64,000 bases of DNA from JAVBPA01 sp031549925 (GCA_031549925.1 JAVBPA010000030.1:1-64000); one strand, 5' to 3'. Positions 44,638 through 54,630 are shown, counted from the stretch's first letter. Notes: generated from the letters alone by a model not told the origin. Translations and numbers: made by a program.

Positions 44638-44963
44638 CTGCGTATAATTAAAATATATTAAAAATATTCCCGCTTGTATTTTTACGGTACGGCGGGAAAT
44701 ATTGTTATATAATTTTTTAACGTTAAAAATAATTTTAATTAATTAAAGCTTGAATATAGATAAAGTACATGGTTAGTTTTTTATTAATAAATTATTCTAA
44801 GGTTTAGTTTTTATATAAAAGACTTTTCCGTAAAATATCAAATTTAATTAAAAATTCATAAAATATTAAAGCGAAATTCAGCAGCAGGATATTATAACAT
44901 AGTATAATGAAACTATCTATTTGTAATTTACTCCTAAATCAGAAAAGATAAAAAGTTAATTTT
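44638..44963. other. 326-base intergenic region
   Basis: It contains the terminator of the GNAT gene (44663-44703) and about 250 bases of AT-rich DNA with no recognised element before the DUF5685 gene. A TATAAT word lies near 44900 but without a fitting -35. Confidence 0.45.
44663..44716 (+). terminator. Hairpin terminator after the GNAT gene
   Basis: AATATTCCCGC (44663-44673) pairs with GCGGG-A-AATATT (44692-44703), 11 bp with one bulged A and an 18-base loop. The downstream T-tract (AATTTTTT) begins only about 8 bases later, so termination may be imperfect. Confidence 0.5.
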
Positions 44964-45803
44964 ATGTTTGGATATATAAAACCTAAAACATCAGAATTAA
45001 AAGTTTGTGAATATGAATTTTATCGCGCCGTCTATTGCGGTTTATGCCGCGCTCTCGGACGGCGTACAGTATGTTTTTCATCATTTACTTTGAGTTATGA
45101 TTTTGTTTTTTTAGCTCTGGTTGGTTTTGCGCTCGATGAAACTTCTATTGATATAAAAGCACACAGATGCGCCGCTCATCCGATAAAAAAACGTTTGATG
45201 GTAGAAATAAACAACACGCTTGTAACATCGGCGGAATCTTCGGATTTACTTACATATTATAAGGTTTATGACAATTGGCAGGATAGCCGGAATATAAAAA
45301 AATTATTATATAAAATACCGCTTTGTATATCAAAACATACAAAAAACAAAATAAAAAACATAAATGAATCAGATATTAAAATCAAAAAATCACTTGTACA
45401 CTTAAACGAAATTGAAAAAAATCTGAAAAAGAGTTTAGATGAACCTGCTCAAGCTTTCGGTGAAATACTCGGAGTTATGTTTTCTTACGGCAGAAAAAAT
45501 GAAATATGCAGCCGTATAGCGTATGAAATAGGCTTTCATTGCGGAAGATGGATTTATATAGTGGATGCTATAGACGATTTAAAGGAAGATATAAAAAATT
45601 CAAGCTACAATCCGCTTAACGCAGATGATTCGCGGGAAATATTAAAAAACGCACTTACTCATGAACTTTATTGCCTTGAAGCTGCGGTTAATTTAATTGA
45701 ATTCAACGATAAAGGTATCGAAAATATCATAAAAAATATTATATATCTCGGAATGCCGGATTGCTCTGATAAAGTGCTTGAAAAAAGCATACTTCGGGTA
45801 TGA
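44964..45803 (+). CDS. DUF5685 family protein
   Basis: A 279-residue protein of the DUF5685 family. The N-terminal MFGYIKP...YCGLCRALG signature with CxxC and a long helical body fit. The YIVDAIDDLKED motif, at about residues 208-219, recalls aspartate-rich sites of isoprenoid-type helical proteins, although no enzyme activity is established to my knowledge. It is followed after 67 bases by a J-domain gene, a pairing seen in other Clostridia, which suggests related functions. Confidence 0.8.
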   Translation: MFGYIKPKTSELKVCEYEFYRAVYCGLCRALGRRTVCFSSFTLSYDFVFLALVGFALDETSIDIKAHRCAAHPIKKRLMVEINNTLVTSAESSDLLTYYKVYDNWQDSRNIKKLLYKIPLCISKHTKNKIKNINESDIKIKKSLVHLNEIEKNLKKSLDEPAQAFGEILGVMFSYGRKNEICSRIAYEIGFHCGRWIYIVDAIDDLKEDIKNSSYNPLNADDSREILKNALTHELYCLEAAVNLIEFNDKGIENIIKNIIYLGMPDCSDKVLEKSILRV

Positions 45804-45870
45804 TATAAGAATAAAGATTTTTTACACAAAATTATAAAAGTTATATATGAAAGGATCATTATAACATAAT

Positions 45871-46503
45871 ATGGGAGATCCATATAAAATATTAGGTGTA
45901 TCACGTGATGCAACCGATGATGAAATAAAAAAAGCTTATCATGAACTGGCACGCAAATATCATCCGGATAATTATATGAATAATCCGCTCGCTGATCTTG
46001 TGCAGGAAAAAATGAAAGAAATAAATTCCGCTTATGATGAAATTAATAAACAAAGAGCAAATAAAGGTTATTCTAATTCATCATCGAATAATGGGTATGG
46101 ATCAAATTATGATTATACATCAACAGGAAGCGGTGAATTTAAAAAGATTCGCGAACTTATAAACGCGGGTCGTTATTCTGACGCGGAAATTATTTTAGAT
46201 TCAATATCGCAAAGCGAACGAGGTGCCGAATGGAATTTTTTAAAGGGGTGTATATTAATACAGCGCGGTTGGTATTATGACGCTCAAAAATTTTTGGAAA
46301 GCGCTTGTTATATGGATCCGAATAATAACGAATATCAAGCGGCACTTAATAATATTCGCACAAATACACAAAATTACGGAGCCGGATACCGTACTGTGAA
46401 TACTAAAAATGCGGCAGATTCTGTTTGTTCTATGTGTCAAACATTGGTATGCCTTGATTGTTTATGCGAATGTTGCGGCGGAGATTTGATAAACTGCTGC
46501 TGA
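45871..46503 (+). CDS. J-domain protein with Cys-rich C-terminus
   Basis: A 210-residue protein. The J domain fills residues 1-70 with the essential HPD in KYHPDNY. A Ser/Asn/Gly-rich linker follows, then tetratricopeptide-like helices (ILDSISQSERGAEWNFLKG, KFLESACYMDP) and a C-terminal tail with about eight cysteines (CSMCQTLVCLDCLCECCGG). It should stimulate an Hsp70, while the tail probably binds metal or clusters. This is not DnaJ itself, since no glycine-rich zinc-finger DnaJ architecture is present. Confidence 0.85.
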   Translation: MGDPYKILGVSRDATDDEIKKAYHELARKYHPDNYMNNPLADLVQEKMKEINSAYDEINKQRANKGYSNSSSNNGYGSNYDYTSTGSGEFKKIRELINAGRYSDAEIILDSISQSERGAEWNFLKGCILIQRGWYYDAQKFLESACYMDPNNNEYQAALNNIRTNTQNYGAGYRTVNTKNAADSVCSMCQTLVCLDCLCECCGGDLINCC

Positions 46504-46558
46504 TATGCTTTTATAACAAATATTTATACAACTTTCATTTAAATCAAAGGATAAAATT

Positions 46559-47101
46559 ATGAAGCAAAATTCGTCGATGAAGCGTACAAAAAAACTAGCT
46601 TTATCTGCCATATTGAGTTCGATGGGCGTTTTAATGCTTTATTTAGGTTCTGTAATTGAAATATTTGATTTAACAATGGCAGCCTTTGCTTCGATAATTA
46701 TTATTTTATCGGTTATTGAAATGGGCGGAATATATCCATGGCTCATTTACGGAGTTACTTCCTTATTGTCGCTGGTTTTACTGCCTAACAAATTTATCGG
46801 TGTTTTATATTTGGTGTTTGCGGGTTTATATCCAATATTAAAAGAAAAATTTGAACGGCTACATCCGATTGTATCGTGGATATTAAAATTAAGTATGTTC
46901 AATACTGCTTTAATAATTGCAATAACTACCACAAAATATTTATTACATATTCCGGATACGGAAATAGATTTTAAATTAGTAGTATTTCTTGTCGGAAACG
47001 CGACTTTTATATTGTATGATCTGGCTATAACAAGAATGATAACTATATATTTAGTGAAAATACGGAGCAGACTAAAACTAAAAAATTATTTTGAAAATTA
47101 A
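46559..47101 (+). CDS. Membrane protein, possible ECF-transporter S-component-like
   Basis: A 180-residue integral membrane protein with about five or six hydrophobic segments after a basic N-terminus (KRTKKLALSAILSSMGVLMLYLG). The Ala-rich first helix and overall size resemble S components of energy-coupling factor transporters, which bind vitamins or metals; no ligand signature could be read. It precedes yicC by 12 bases, so it may be transcribed with that operon. Confidence 0.65.
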   Translation: MKQNSSMKRTKKLALSAILSSMGVLMLYLGSVIEIFDLTMAAFASIIIILSVIEMGGIYPWLIYGVTSLLSLVLLPNKFIGVLYLVFAGLYPILKEKFERLHPIVSWILKLSMFNTALIIAITTTKYLLHIPDTEIDFKLVVFLVGNATFILYDLAITRMITIYLVKIRSRLKLKNYFEN

Positions 47102-47113
47102 TCAGGGGCAAAA

Positions 47114-48007
47114 ATGATACGAAGTATGACTGCTTTCGGCAGAGCTGTCTCTGCGGAAAATAAAAAAAACACTATCGTTGAAATCAAATCTGTTAACAAC
47201 AGATATTTTGATTGTTCTATCAAAATTTCAAGAAATTATATTTTTCTGGAAGAAAAGATAAAATCATATTTACAGCAAAACGGAATTTCACGCGGGAAAA
47301 TCGAAGTTTATATAAGTATAATTCCCAATGAAGCTATGGGTCTTGAAATAAATTTAGATAAATCATACGCTAAAAGCTATATAGACGCTTTGTATAAATT
47401 ACGCGATGAATTTCATTTGCATGACGATATAACCGTTATGAGGGTCGCTCAAAACCGCGATATTTTTAATGTGTTAAAACAAGACGATGACGACGAAAAA
47501 TCATGGCTTGATTTGATGCCTGTTTTGGAAGAAGCTTTGGAATCTTTTTTAGCTATGCGTACATCGGAGGGCGAAAAATTAAAAGCTGATATAATATCAA
47601 AAAAAGAAAAAATAATGACATATTATTCGCAAATAGAAGCTATGCAGGGAGATGCGGCTGAAACATACCGTACAAGACTTGAGGGAAAGCTTCGCCAGGT
47701 TTTGACGCAATATAATTCCGGAATTTCTCCTGATGATCAGCGTATTATAACAGAGTGCGCAATATTTGCCGATAAAATTGCCATTGACGAGGAAATTGTA
47801 AGACTAAAAAGTCATTTTGAAGCGTTTGATGTCTCATTGAAAGCTAAAGAACCGGTCGGCCGGAAAATTGATTTTTTACTTCAGGAAATAAACCGTGAAG
47901 TTAATACTATAGGTTCAAAAGCGGCTGATACATCAATTATTACACTTGTCGTCGAAATTAAAGCGGAACTCGAAAAAATCCGCGAACAAATTCAAAATAT
48001 CGAATAA
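47114..48007 (+). CDS. yicC: YicC family endoribonuclease
   Basis: A 297-residue YicC/YloC family protein. The N-terminal MIRSMTAFGR and C-terminal GRKIDFLLQEINREVNTIGSKA are the family signatures; the central part is coiled-coil. E. coli YicC is an endoribonuclease. The gene heads the conserved yicC-remA-gmk-rpoZ-priA series of Firmicutes. Confidence 0.92.
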   Translation: MIRSMTAFGRAVSAENKKNTIVEIKSVNNRYFDCSIKISRNYIFLEEKIKSYLQQNGISRGKIEVYISIIPNEAMGLEINLDKSYAKSYIDALYKLRDEFHLHDDITVMRVAQNRDIFNVLKQDDDDEKSWLDLMPVLEEALESFLAMRTSEGEKLKADIISKKEKIMTYYSQIEAMQGDAAETYRTRLEGKLRQVLTQYNSGISPDDQRIITECAIFADKIAIDEEIVRLKSHFEAFDVSLKAKEPVGRKIDFLLQEINREVNTIGSKAADTSIITLVVEIKAELEKIREQIQNIE

Positions 48008-48021
48008 ACGGATTATTTAAT

Positions 48022-48315
48022 ATGAAATTTATAAATGTCGGATTTGGCAACATGGTAGCAGTTAACAGAATTGTAACGCTTGCCAGCCCTGAATCTGCTC
48101 CGATAAAAAGGCTTATTACCGAGGCTAAAGACAGCGGCAGAGCTATCGATGTCACTTGCGGAAGAAGAACAAGAGCGGTTATTATAACTGACAGCGAACA
48201 TGTAATATTATCCGCAATTCAAACAGAAACTCTTGCAAATCGTTTAAACGATAAAGAATCAGTTGATAATTATAACGATCAGGATATCATAACTGATGAA
48301 ACAGGTGAGGATTAA
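48022..48315 (+). CDS. remA: RemA / DUF370 DNA-binding regulator
   Basis: A 97-residue RemA homologue, with MKFINVGFGNMVAVNRIV at the N-terminus and the CGRRTRAVIITDS core. In Bacillus RemA binds DNA as a ring and activates matrix and osmoprotection operons; here, as in other Clostridia, its targets are unknown. It lies 14 bases after yicC and 2 bases before gmk. Confidence 0.92.
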   Translation: MKFINVGFGNMVAVNRIVTLASPESAPIKRLITEAKDSGRAIDVTCGRRTRAVIITDSEHVILSAIQTETLANRLNDKESVDNYNDQDIITDETGED

Positions 48316-48317
48316 TT

Positions 48318-48932
48318 TTGCAAACGGATAAAAATATAATAATTATCGCAGGGCCATCGGGAAGCGGTAAAGGAACGATAATTAAAGAATTACCTGATAA
48401 TTATAAAAAAGCGGTATCCGTTACTACCCGAAAACCCCGCGCTGGAGAAATTGAAGGTGTTTCGTACTATTTTATTACGGAAACTCAATTGTTCGAAATG
48501 CGTGACAGGGGAGAATTGCTCGAATATAATCAATATGACAGCGGATGGTACGCAACGCAAAAGAATCAAATAGATAAGATTTTTAACGAAGGGAAATCTG
48601 TCGTATTCGATATTGATATTCACGGAGCATTTAATATAAAAAAAATATATCCTGAAGCCATTTTGATATTTATATTACCGCCTAATGTATTTGTGCAGGA
48701 AAAACGTTTGCGTGAACGCGGAACAAACAGTGAAGAATCAATTAGAAGCAGAATGCTTGAAACTAAAAATGAAATAGCAAACGCTGATAAATTTGACTGT
48801 GTAATAATTAACGGCGAAAATGCGGTTGAATACACAGTGAAACAAATTATTGACTTTATTGAAACAAGGCAATATAATAAAGAACAAATAAAACATTATA
48901 TAGATAATTATTTTGAAAGGTCTCTTATATGA
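48318..48932 (+). CDS. gmk: Guanylate kinase
   Basis: A 204-residue guanylate kinase with P-loop GPSGSGKGT and the GMP-binding SVTTRKPRAGEIEGVSYYF. It phosphorylates GMP or dGMP to the diphosphate. The start codon is TTG, with GTGAGG about 8 bases upstream, within the end of remA. The 3' end overlaps rpoZ by 4 bases. Confidence 0.95.
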   Translation: MQTDKNIIIIAGPSGSGKGTIIKELPDNYKKAVSVTTRKPRAGEIEGVSYYFITETQLFEMRDRGELLEYNQYDSGWYATQKNQIDKIFNEGKSVVFDIDIHGAFNIKKIYPEAILIFILPPNVFVQEKRLRERGTNSEESIRSRMLETKNEIANADKFDCVIINGENAVEYTVKQIIDFIETRQYNKEQIKHYIDNYFERSLI

Positions 48933-49213
48933 TTTATCCTTCTATTGATCAATTAACAGAAAACGGAAAATACAACCGTTATATTCTTGTTGTCGCAACC
49001 GCTAAATGCGCCCGTATAGTAACGAATGAATATGTACAGCAGCGTGAATATGCTGAAAGATTACTGGCAAACAAGGAAACGGATAAATCTCTTATTTCTA
49101 TGATAAAACGAGAAGTACGCGATGATAAAGCTGTTAACTGCGCTATTAAAAGAATATTCAACGGCGAATTCAAAATACTTGATGAAACAATTGATATTAA
49201 TTGTAAAACTTGA
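48929..49213 (+). CDS. rpoZ: RNA polymerase omega subunit
   Basis: A 94-residue omega subunit. YPSIDQLTENGKYNRYILVVATAKCAR is the family N-terminus, and the ALT-type helix follows with KAVNCAIKRIFNGE. It helps assemble and stabilise the polymerase core. Its TGA overlaps the priA start; the coaBC gene usually found here is absent. Confidence 0.9.
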   Translation: MIYPSIDQLTENGKYNRYILVVATAKCARIVTNEYVQQREYAERLLANKETDKSLISMIKREVRDDKAVNCAIKRIFNGEFKILDETIDINCKT

Positions 49214-51741
49214 TGGAAGATGAAGTAATAACAGAAGAAAAAAAGATAAATTACGGATTTTTATATGCGATAGTATATCTGCTCGATGTACCTTATCATA
49301 TAGACCGTTCGTATACTTATTATATTCCGACAGAACTGCACGATAGTATAAGTATCGGCAGTTTTGTTTCCGTTCCGTTTGGAAACGGGAACAGACGTAT
49401 ATACGCTTTGGTCGTCGCTATTGAAAATCAAAGTGATCTCAAAAATGAAAAAATAAAACCTATAGCCGATGTTTTATGCTGTGAATATAATATTGACACA
49501 TCGCTTATTGAACTTTGTTATTATATACGCGATAATACTTTTTCAACTATGGGAGAAGCAATACGCTGTGTTGTTCCTGCTTTGATTTTTAATAAATTAA
49601 ATGAATATTATACCGTATCGGAAGTTTCAATAACCGCAAAACAAACTGACGAATTGATTCTGTCTATACATAGTTTTATAAATAAATTAAAAAAAACAAC
49701 AACTCAAAGGATAAAGCTTGAATTCGGAGATGACGGAGTAAAATTGCTGCCGTATATGGTTTCCCACGGATATTTGACGAGAAGCTTTGAAATACGGGAA
49801 CCTGGAGGAAAAACGACCGAAAATACAGTCAAACTTTCTGTTGATGCTGAAACGGCGAAAAAAATGGCTTTGACTTTGAAAGGAAAAAAGCAATCGGAAT
49901 TAGTTAACGCAATCTGTGAAAAATTAAATAATAGTAATGATTTATTTGTATATGTTTCCGAATTAAAAAATGAATTAGGAGACATTTCAAAGCAGCTTAT
50001 GGTTATTGAAGAAAAGGGAATTATAAAAACAGAACGCACCATTAAATGGCGTGATCCTTATAATGATATAAAATACGAACAACTTCCCGAAACCGAACTT
50101 TCCGAAGAACAAAAAAATTCATACGAATATATAAAAGATTTGTATATGACCGGTGAAGCAAAAGCTGTATTGCTCCGAGGAGTTACAGGAAGCGGAAAAA
50201 CCAGAGTTATAAAAGAATTATGCGATATGGTTATTTCAGACGGAAAATCGGTTATATTATTAATTCCGGAAATTGCTTTAACTCCGCAGACGGTTGGTTA
50301 TTTTAAATCATGTTATGGGGTTAGGCTTGCCGTACTTCATTCAATGCTTTCGGCAGGCGAAAGATTTGATATGTGGCGCCGCATCAAAAACGGAGATGTT
50401 GATATATGTATAGGTACACGTTCCGCGGTTTTCGCTCCGTTTTATAACTTGGGAATGATAGTAATAGACGAGGAACAGGAACATACTTATAAATCCGATA
50501 TGGATCCGAAATATCACGCGCGTGATATCGCAAGATACCGCTGTGTTAAAAGCAGCGCACTGATGGTTTTGGCTTCCGCGACCCCTGCCCTTGAAAGTCA
50601 ATATAAAGCAGAAAAAAAACTGTATTCTCAAGTTGAAATGTTAAACCGTTACGGAAAAGCGCAATTACCGGATGTTATTGTAGCCGACATGAGACAAGAT
50701 ACAGCGGAGGGGAATATATCGGCAATCGGAACTGTTTTAAAAGAAGAAATAAGAAAAAACTTAGAATGCGGCGAACAAACGATTTTATTTTTAAACAGAA
50801 GAGGGTACAATAACTTTTTATCATGTGTTTCATGCGGTTATGTTGTTTTATGCCCGAATTGCAGCGTTTCGCTTACATTTCATGTATATAATTTAAAAAG
50901 AGACAGCGGAAAAGGATATCTTTCATGTCATTATTGCGGATATCGGAGAGATGTGCTGAAAATTTGCCCCGAATGTGAATCTCCGAATATAAAATTTATA
51001 GGCTGGGGAACACAAAGGATTGAAGATGAACTTAAAAATCTGTTTCCCTCTGCCAGAATTTCGCGTTTGGATGCGGATACAACATCAGCAAAATTTTCAT
51101 ATGATAATATATTAAACAGTTTCCGCGAAGGCGAATCAGACATTCTTCTCGGAACACAAATGGTCACAAAAGGTCATGATTTCCCGAATGTAACTTTATC
51201 TGCTGTTTTAGCGGCAGACAGTGTAATGTATTTAGATGATTATCGTGCGGGTGAACGTTCGTTCTCTATGATTTGCCAGTTAATAGGCAGATCGGGAAGA
51301 GCTCAAAAAAACGGACGTGCCGTAATTCAAACATACAATCCCGATCATCCGATAATAAATTACGCGAAATCGCAAGATTATACATCCTTTTATAACAATG
51401 AAATAAAAATAAGGCAGGCTTTAATATTTCCTCCGTTCTGTGATATGGTTTTGATAACTCTTACATCGGATGATGAGGTTAATATGAGCAAAGCGAGCAT
51501 ATTACTGGACGAAACAATAAAAAAGACAAGTTTAAATTATTCCGGTATAGCTCTGCAGGCTTTCGGTCCTTTTGAAGCTCCGATATATAAAATAAATAAT
51601 AAATTCAGAATAAGAACTGTTTTAAAATGCCGTTTAAATCAACGTACAAAAGAATTTTTGCGTGAAATATTAAACGAATTAAATCGCGTTTTGTATAAAA
51701 AAATAAATGTGGCTATTGATGTTAATCCTACTAATTTATGA
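49213..51741 (+). CDS. priA: Primosomal protein N' (replication restart helicase PriA)
   Basis: An 842-residue PriA. Helicase motifs include GVTGSGKT (Walker A), VIDEEQEHTY and GRSGRA; the cysteine pairs CVSCGY, CPNC, CHYCGY and CPEC bind two zinc ions. It reloads the replisome at stalled forks. The ATG at 49213 shares its A with the rpoZ TGA; a TTG at 49210 could add one residue. The length is slightly greater than the E. coli protein (732). Confidence 0.95.
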   Translation: MEDEVITEEKKINYGFLYAIVYLLDVPYHIDRSYTYYIPTELHDSISIGSFVSVPFGNGNRRIYALVVAIENQSDLKNEKIKPIADVLCCEYNIDTSLIELCYYIRDNTFSTMGEAIRCVVPALIFNKLNEYYTVSEVSITAKQTDELILSIHSFINKLKKTTTQRIKLEFGDDGVKLLPYMVSHGYLTRSFEIREPGGKTTENTVKLSVDAETAKKMALTLKGKKQSELVNAICEKLNNSNDLFVYVSELKNELGDISKQLMVIEEKGIIKTERTIKWRDPYNDIKYEQLPETELSEEQKNSYEYIKDLYMTGEAKAVLLRGVTGSGKTRVIKELCDMVISDGKSVILLIPEIALTPQTVGYFKSCYGVRLAVLHSMLSAGERFDMWRRIKNGDVDICIGTRSAVFAPFYNLGMIVIDEEQEHTYKSDMDPKYHARDIARYRCVKSSALMVLASATPALESQYKAEKKLYSQVEMLNRYGKAQLPDVIVADMRQDTAEGNISAIGTVLKEEIRKNLECGEQTILFLNRRGYNNFLSCVSCGYVVLCPNCSVSLTFHVYNLKRDSGKGYLSCHYCGYRRDVLKICPECESPNIKFIGWGTQRIEDELKNLFPSARISRLDADTTSAKFSYDNILNSFREGESDILLGTQMVTKGHDFPNVTLSAVLAADSVMYLDDYRAGERSFSMICQLIGRSGRAQKNGRAVIQTYNPDHPIINYAKSQDYTSFYNNEIKIRQALIFPPFCDMVLITLTSDDEVNMSKASILLDETIKKTSLNYSGIALQAFGPFEAPIYKINNKFRIRTVLKCRLNQRTKEFLREILNELNRVLYKKINVAIDVNPTNL

Positions 51742-51770
51742 AATAAAAATTATATTGAGGAGATTTATAA

Positions 51771-52319
51771 ATGGCAATATTAAAAATACTGGACGACAGT
51801 GATCCGATTCTTCGTAAAAAATGCCGTGAAGTCGATAAAATAATGCCAAGAACAATTCGGCTATTGGATGATATGAAAGAAACTTTAAATTCTGTCAGCG
51901 GAATTGGTTTGGCAGCTCCGCAAGTTGGAGTTTTACGGCGTATTGCGATTGTAGAATCAGATGACGGAACTTTATATGAATTAATTAATCCTCAAATAAT
52001 TGCCCGTTCCGAAAAACGTCAAAATGAAATTGAAGGATGTTTATCGATCCCTAACAAATGGGGTATAACAGACAGACCTGATTGTGTAACCGTAACAGCA
52101 ACCGACAGAAATGGAAATAAATACACAGTTACGGGATGCGGATTAACAGCCAGAGCCTTTTGTCATGAAATCGATCATTTAGATGGAATACTTTTTACAG
52201 ATCATTCAATTAAAATATTAACCGAGGATGATATTATAAAATTGAATGAAGAAGCGGAAAAGGAAAACGGGAAAGTCGAAGAAAATAATAAAAAAGAAAA
52301 CGAAAAGAAACAGAAATAA
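51771..52319 (+). CDS. def: Peptide deformylase
   Basis: A 182-residue deformylase. The three motifs GIGLAAPQVG, EGCLSIP and HEIDHLDG, holding the Cys and two His metal ligands, are intact. It removes the formyl group from new proteins. The C-terminus carries an extra Lys/Glu-rich tail of about 20 residues. GAGGAG precedes the ATG; fmt follows after 9 bases. Confidence 0.96.
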   Translation: MAILKILDDSDPILRKKCREVDKIMPRTIRLLDDMKETLNSVSGIGLAAPQVGVLRRIAIVESDDGTLYELINPQIIARSEKRQNEIEGCLSIPNKWGITDRPDCVTVTATDRNGNKYTVTGCGLTARAFCHEIDHLDGILFTDHSIKILTEDDIIKLNEEAEKENGKVEENNKKENEKKQK

Positions 52320-52328
52320 TAAAAGTAA

Positions 52329-53267
52329 ATGAAAATAATGTATATGGGTACGCCGGATTTTGCGGTTGAACCTCTAAAAGCTTTATATTATAGCGGACAC
52401 GAAATATGTTCCGTTATAACACAACCCGATAAACCTAAAGGCAGAGGATATGGTTTAACTCCCCCTCCGGTAAAAGTTTTCGCACTTGATAATAATTTGG
52501 AAATTAATCAGCCGCAATCTCTTAAAAAAATATTTTTTGAAGAGTACTTAAAAAAAATATCACCGGATGTAATAATTGTAGCCGCATACGGCAAAATATT
52601 ATATCCTTATATAATTAATTATCCGAAACACGGTTGTTTGAATATCCATGCTTCAATTTTGCCGCGTCACCGCGGAGCCGCACCGATACAAAGAGCCATT
52701 ATGGAGGGGGACACAAAAACCGGAGTCACTATTATGCAAATGGATTGCGGAATTGATACGGGAGAAATTTTATATAAACTTGAATGTGATATATCAGAAA
52801 ACGATAATTTCGAAACTGTTCACAATAAATTGTCGGAATTGGGAGCTTTGGCTATAATTGAAGTTTTGAACATGATAAATAAAGAAACTTTAAATCCTGT
52901 AAAACAGGAAGACTACGGAGTGTCATATGCTTCCAAAATTGAAAATGAAGACTGCCTTATCGATTTTAATTTATCATCCGTTCAAATTTACAATCAAATA
53001 AGAGCTCTTTCCCCGGTTCCTCTCGCATATACAACATTGAACAATAAAAAAATAAAAATAATTGAAGCTAAAGTTATTTCTAGCATAAACGATGATTCTT
53101 CATATGATATCGGAGAAGTTTTACCGGCTCCTAAAGGTAAATTATATGTTAAGTGTTTAACAGGGATAATTGAATTTATAACAATTCAGCCGGAAGGCAA
53201 AAGAAATATGAAAGCTTCAGATTTGTTTAACGGCAGATATATAAATAATGGAGATAAATTTAAATGA
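52329..53267 (+). CDS. fmt: Methionyl-tRNA formyltransferase
   Basis: A 312-residue Fmt. YMGTPDFAVEPL starts the formyltransferase domain, and NIHASILPRHRGAAPI with the active-site DTGEILYK are intact; the C-terminal tRNA-binding domain follows. It formylates initiator Met-tRNA. It overlaps rsmB by 4 bases. Confidence 0.95.
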   Translation: MKIMYMGTPDFAVEPLKALYYSGHEICSVITQPDKPKGRGYGLTPPPVKVFALDNNLEINQPQSLKKIFFEEYLKKISPDVIIVAAYGKILYPYIINYPKHGCLNIHASILPRHRGAAPIQRAIMEGDTKTGVTIMQMDCGIDTGEILYKLECDISENDNFETVHNKLSELGALAIIEVLNMINKETLNPVKQEDYGVSYASKIENEDCLIDFNLSSVQIYNQIRALSPVPLAYTTLNNKKIKIIEAKVISSINDDSSYDIGEVLPAPKGKLYVKCLTGIIEFITIQPEGKRNMKASDLFNGRYINNGDKFK

Positions 53268-54544
53268 CAAACGTTCGCGAAGCCGCTTTGAATACTATTA
53301 TAAAATGTTCGGGCGGGGATAAATATTCTAATATCGAACTTGACAACGCAATAAAAAAATATAATCTGACCGGTGTAGACCGGGCTTTTTTTACAACATT
53401 GGTTTATGGTACTATTGAAAAAAAGATTACAATTGACTATATAATTAATAAATATTCAAATATTCCTTTCGGGGAGCTTGATTTGTTTGTCCAGAATATT
53501 TTAAGGTTATCCGTTTATCAGATACTTTATCTTGACAGAACACCGGACAGCGCGGCTGTTAATGAAGCGGTAAACAGTGCGAAATTAAGATGCAGCCCGG
53601 GAGCAGCTTCTTTTATTAACGCGGTATTGCGTTCGGTTGTACGTAATAAAGAAGCTATACCAAAACCTAAATATTCTGAGGGAGCGGGATTATATTATTC
53701 AATAAAATATTCACTTCCCGTTTGGCTTTGTGAAATGTGGATTGAAAATTTTGGGGAAGAAGAAGCGGAAAAATTATTTATCGGAGTTAACAGATCCGCA
53801 AAAATTTCTCTTTTTACAAACACTTTACGTATATCCAGAAATGATTTAATAGTAATGCTGGAAGAAAAAAATATAAAATCCAGAGCAGCAAAAACAGAAA
53901 ACGGAATAATATTGGAAGAAAATGTACCGATACACAAAATCCCGATAGATGAAGGTTTTTGCCATGTACAGGATATTTCATCTCAGCTATGTATAGAATC
54001 TCTTGGTATAAAAACAGGTGATACTATTATAGATACCTGTGCATGTCCGGGAGGTAAAAGTTTTTCCGCGGCTATTTTAATGCGTAATACGGGACGTATT
54101 ATAAGTCTTGACTTGCACGAAAATAAATTGTCCCTTATCAAAAACACATCGAAAAAATTAGGAATAAATATAATAGAAACAGAAGCTCAGGACGGAAGAA
54201 ATATAAATATGCAATATAAAAATATCGCCGATTATGTAATTTGCGATGTTCCTTGTTCGGGTCTTGGAACGATATCAAAAAAACCTGATCTAAGATTTAA
54301 AAATCCCGATGATATAAAAAGGCTGCCAGAAGTGCAATATCAAATTTTATCAAACGCTTCGCAATATATAAAAAACAACGGTATATTAATGTATTCAACC
54401 TGTACGATTAATAAAATTGAAAATGAAGATGTTGTTACAAAATTTTTGTTGGAAAATGAAAATTTTTCACTCCTCGAAATGAAAAACATTTATCCCGATG
54501 AAAATCATGACGGATTTTTTTGGGCAAAAATTAAAGCGGTATAA
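53264..54544 (+). CDS. rsmB: 16S rRNA (cytosine-967-C5)-methyltransferase
   Basis: A 426-residue RsmB. An N-terminal NusB-like domain (residues 1-140) precedes the methyltransferase, with TCACPGGKSF for SAM, DVPCSGLGTI (catalytic Cys) and YSTCTI (second Cys). It methylates C967 of 16S rRNA. It ends the conserved series; in Bacillus rlmN, prpC, prkC and rsgA would follow, but here a sugar-related cluster begins. Confidence 0.93.
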   Translation: MTNVREAALNTIIKCSGGDKYSNIELDNAIKKYNLTGVDRAFFTTLVYGTIEKKITIDYIINKYSNIPFGELDLFVQNILRLSVYQILYLDRTPDSAAVNEAVNSAKLRCSPGAASFINAVLRSVVRNKEAIPKPKYSEGAGLYYSIKYSLPVWLCEMWIENFGEEEAEKLFIGVNRSAKISLFTNTLRISRNDLIVMLEEKNIKSRAAKTENGIILEENVPIHKIPIDEGFCHVQDISSQLCIESLGIKTGDTIIDTCACPGGKSFSAAILMRNTGRIISLDLHENKLSLIKNTSKKLGINIIETEAQDGRNINMQYKNIADYVICDVPCSGLGTISKKPDLRFKNPDDIKRLPEVQYQILSNASQYIKNNGILMYSTCTINKIENEDVVTKFLLENENFSLLEMKNIYPDENHDGFFWAKIKAV

Positions 54545-54553
54545 TTTTTTTCA

Positions 54554-54581
54554 TTGACAATAAAAATGTTTGATATATAAT
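54554..54581 (+). promoter_or_regulatory. Sigma-A-type promoter of the UROD-GH5 unit
   Basis: Perfect TTGACA (54554-54559) and perfect TATAAT (54576-54581), spaced by 16 bases, lie 50 bases before the ATG at 54631, right after the rsmB stop. Confidence 0.7.
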
Positions 54582-54630
54582 TATGACAAGGTAAAACATT
54601 TAAAAATTTCATATAAAGGAAGTAAATATA

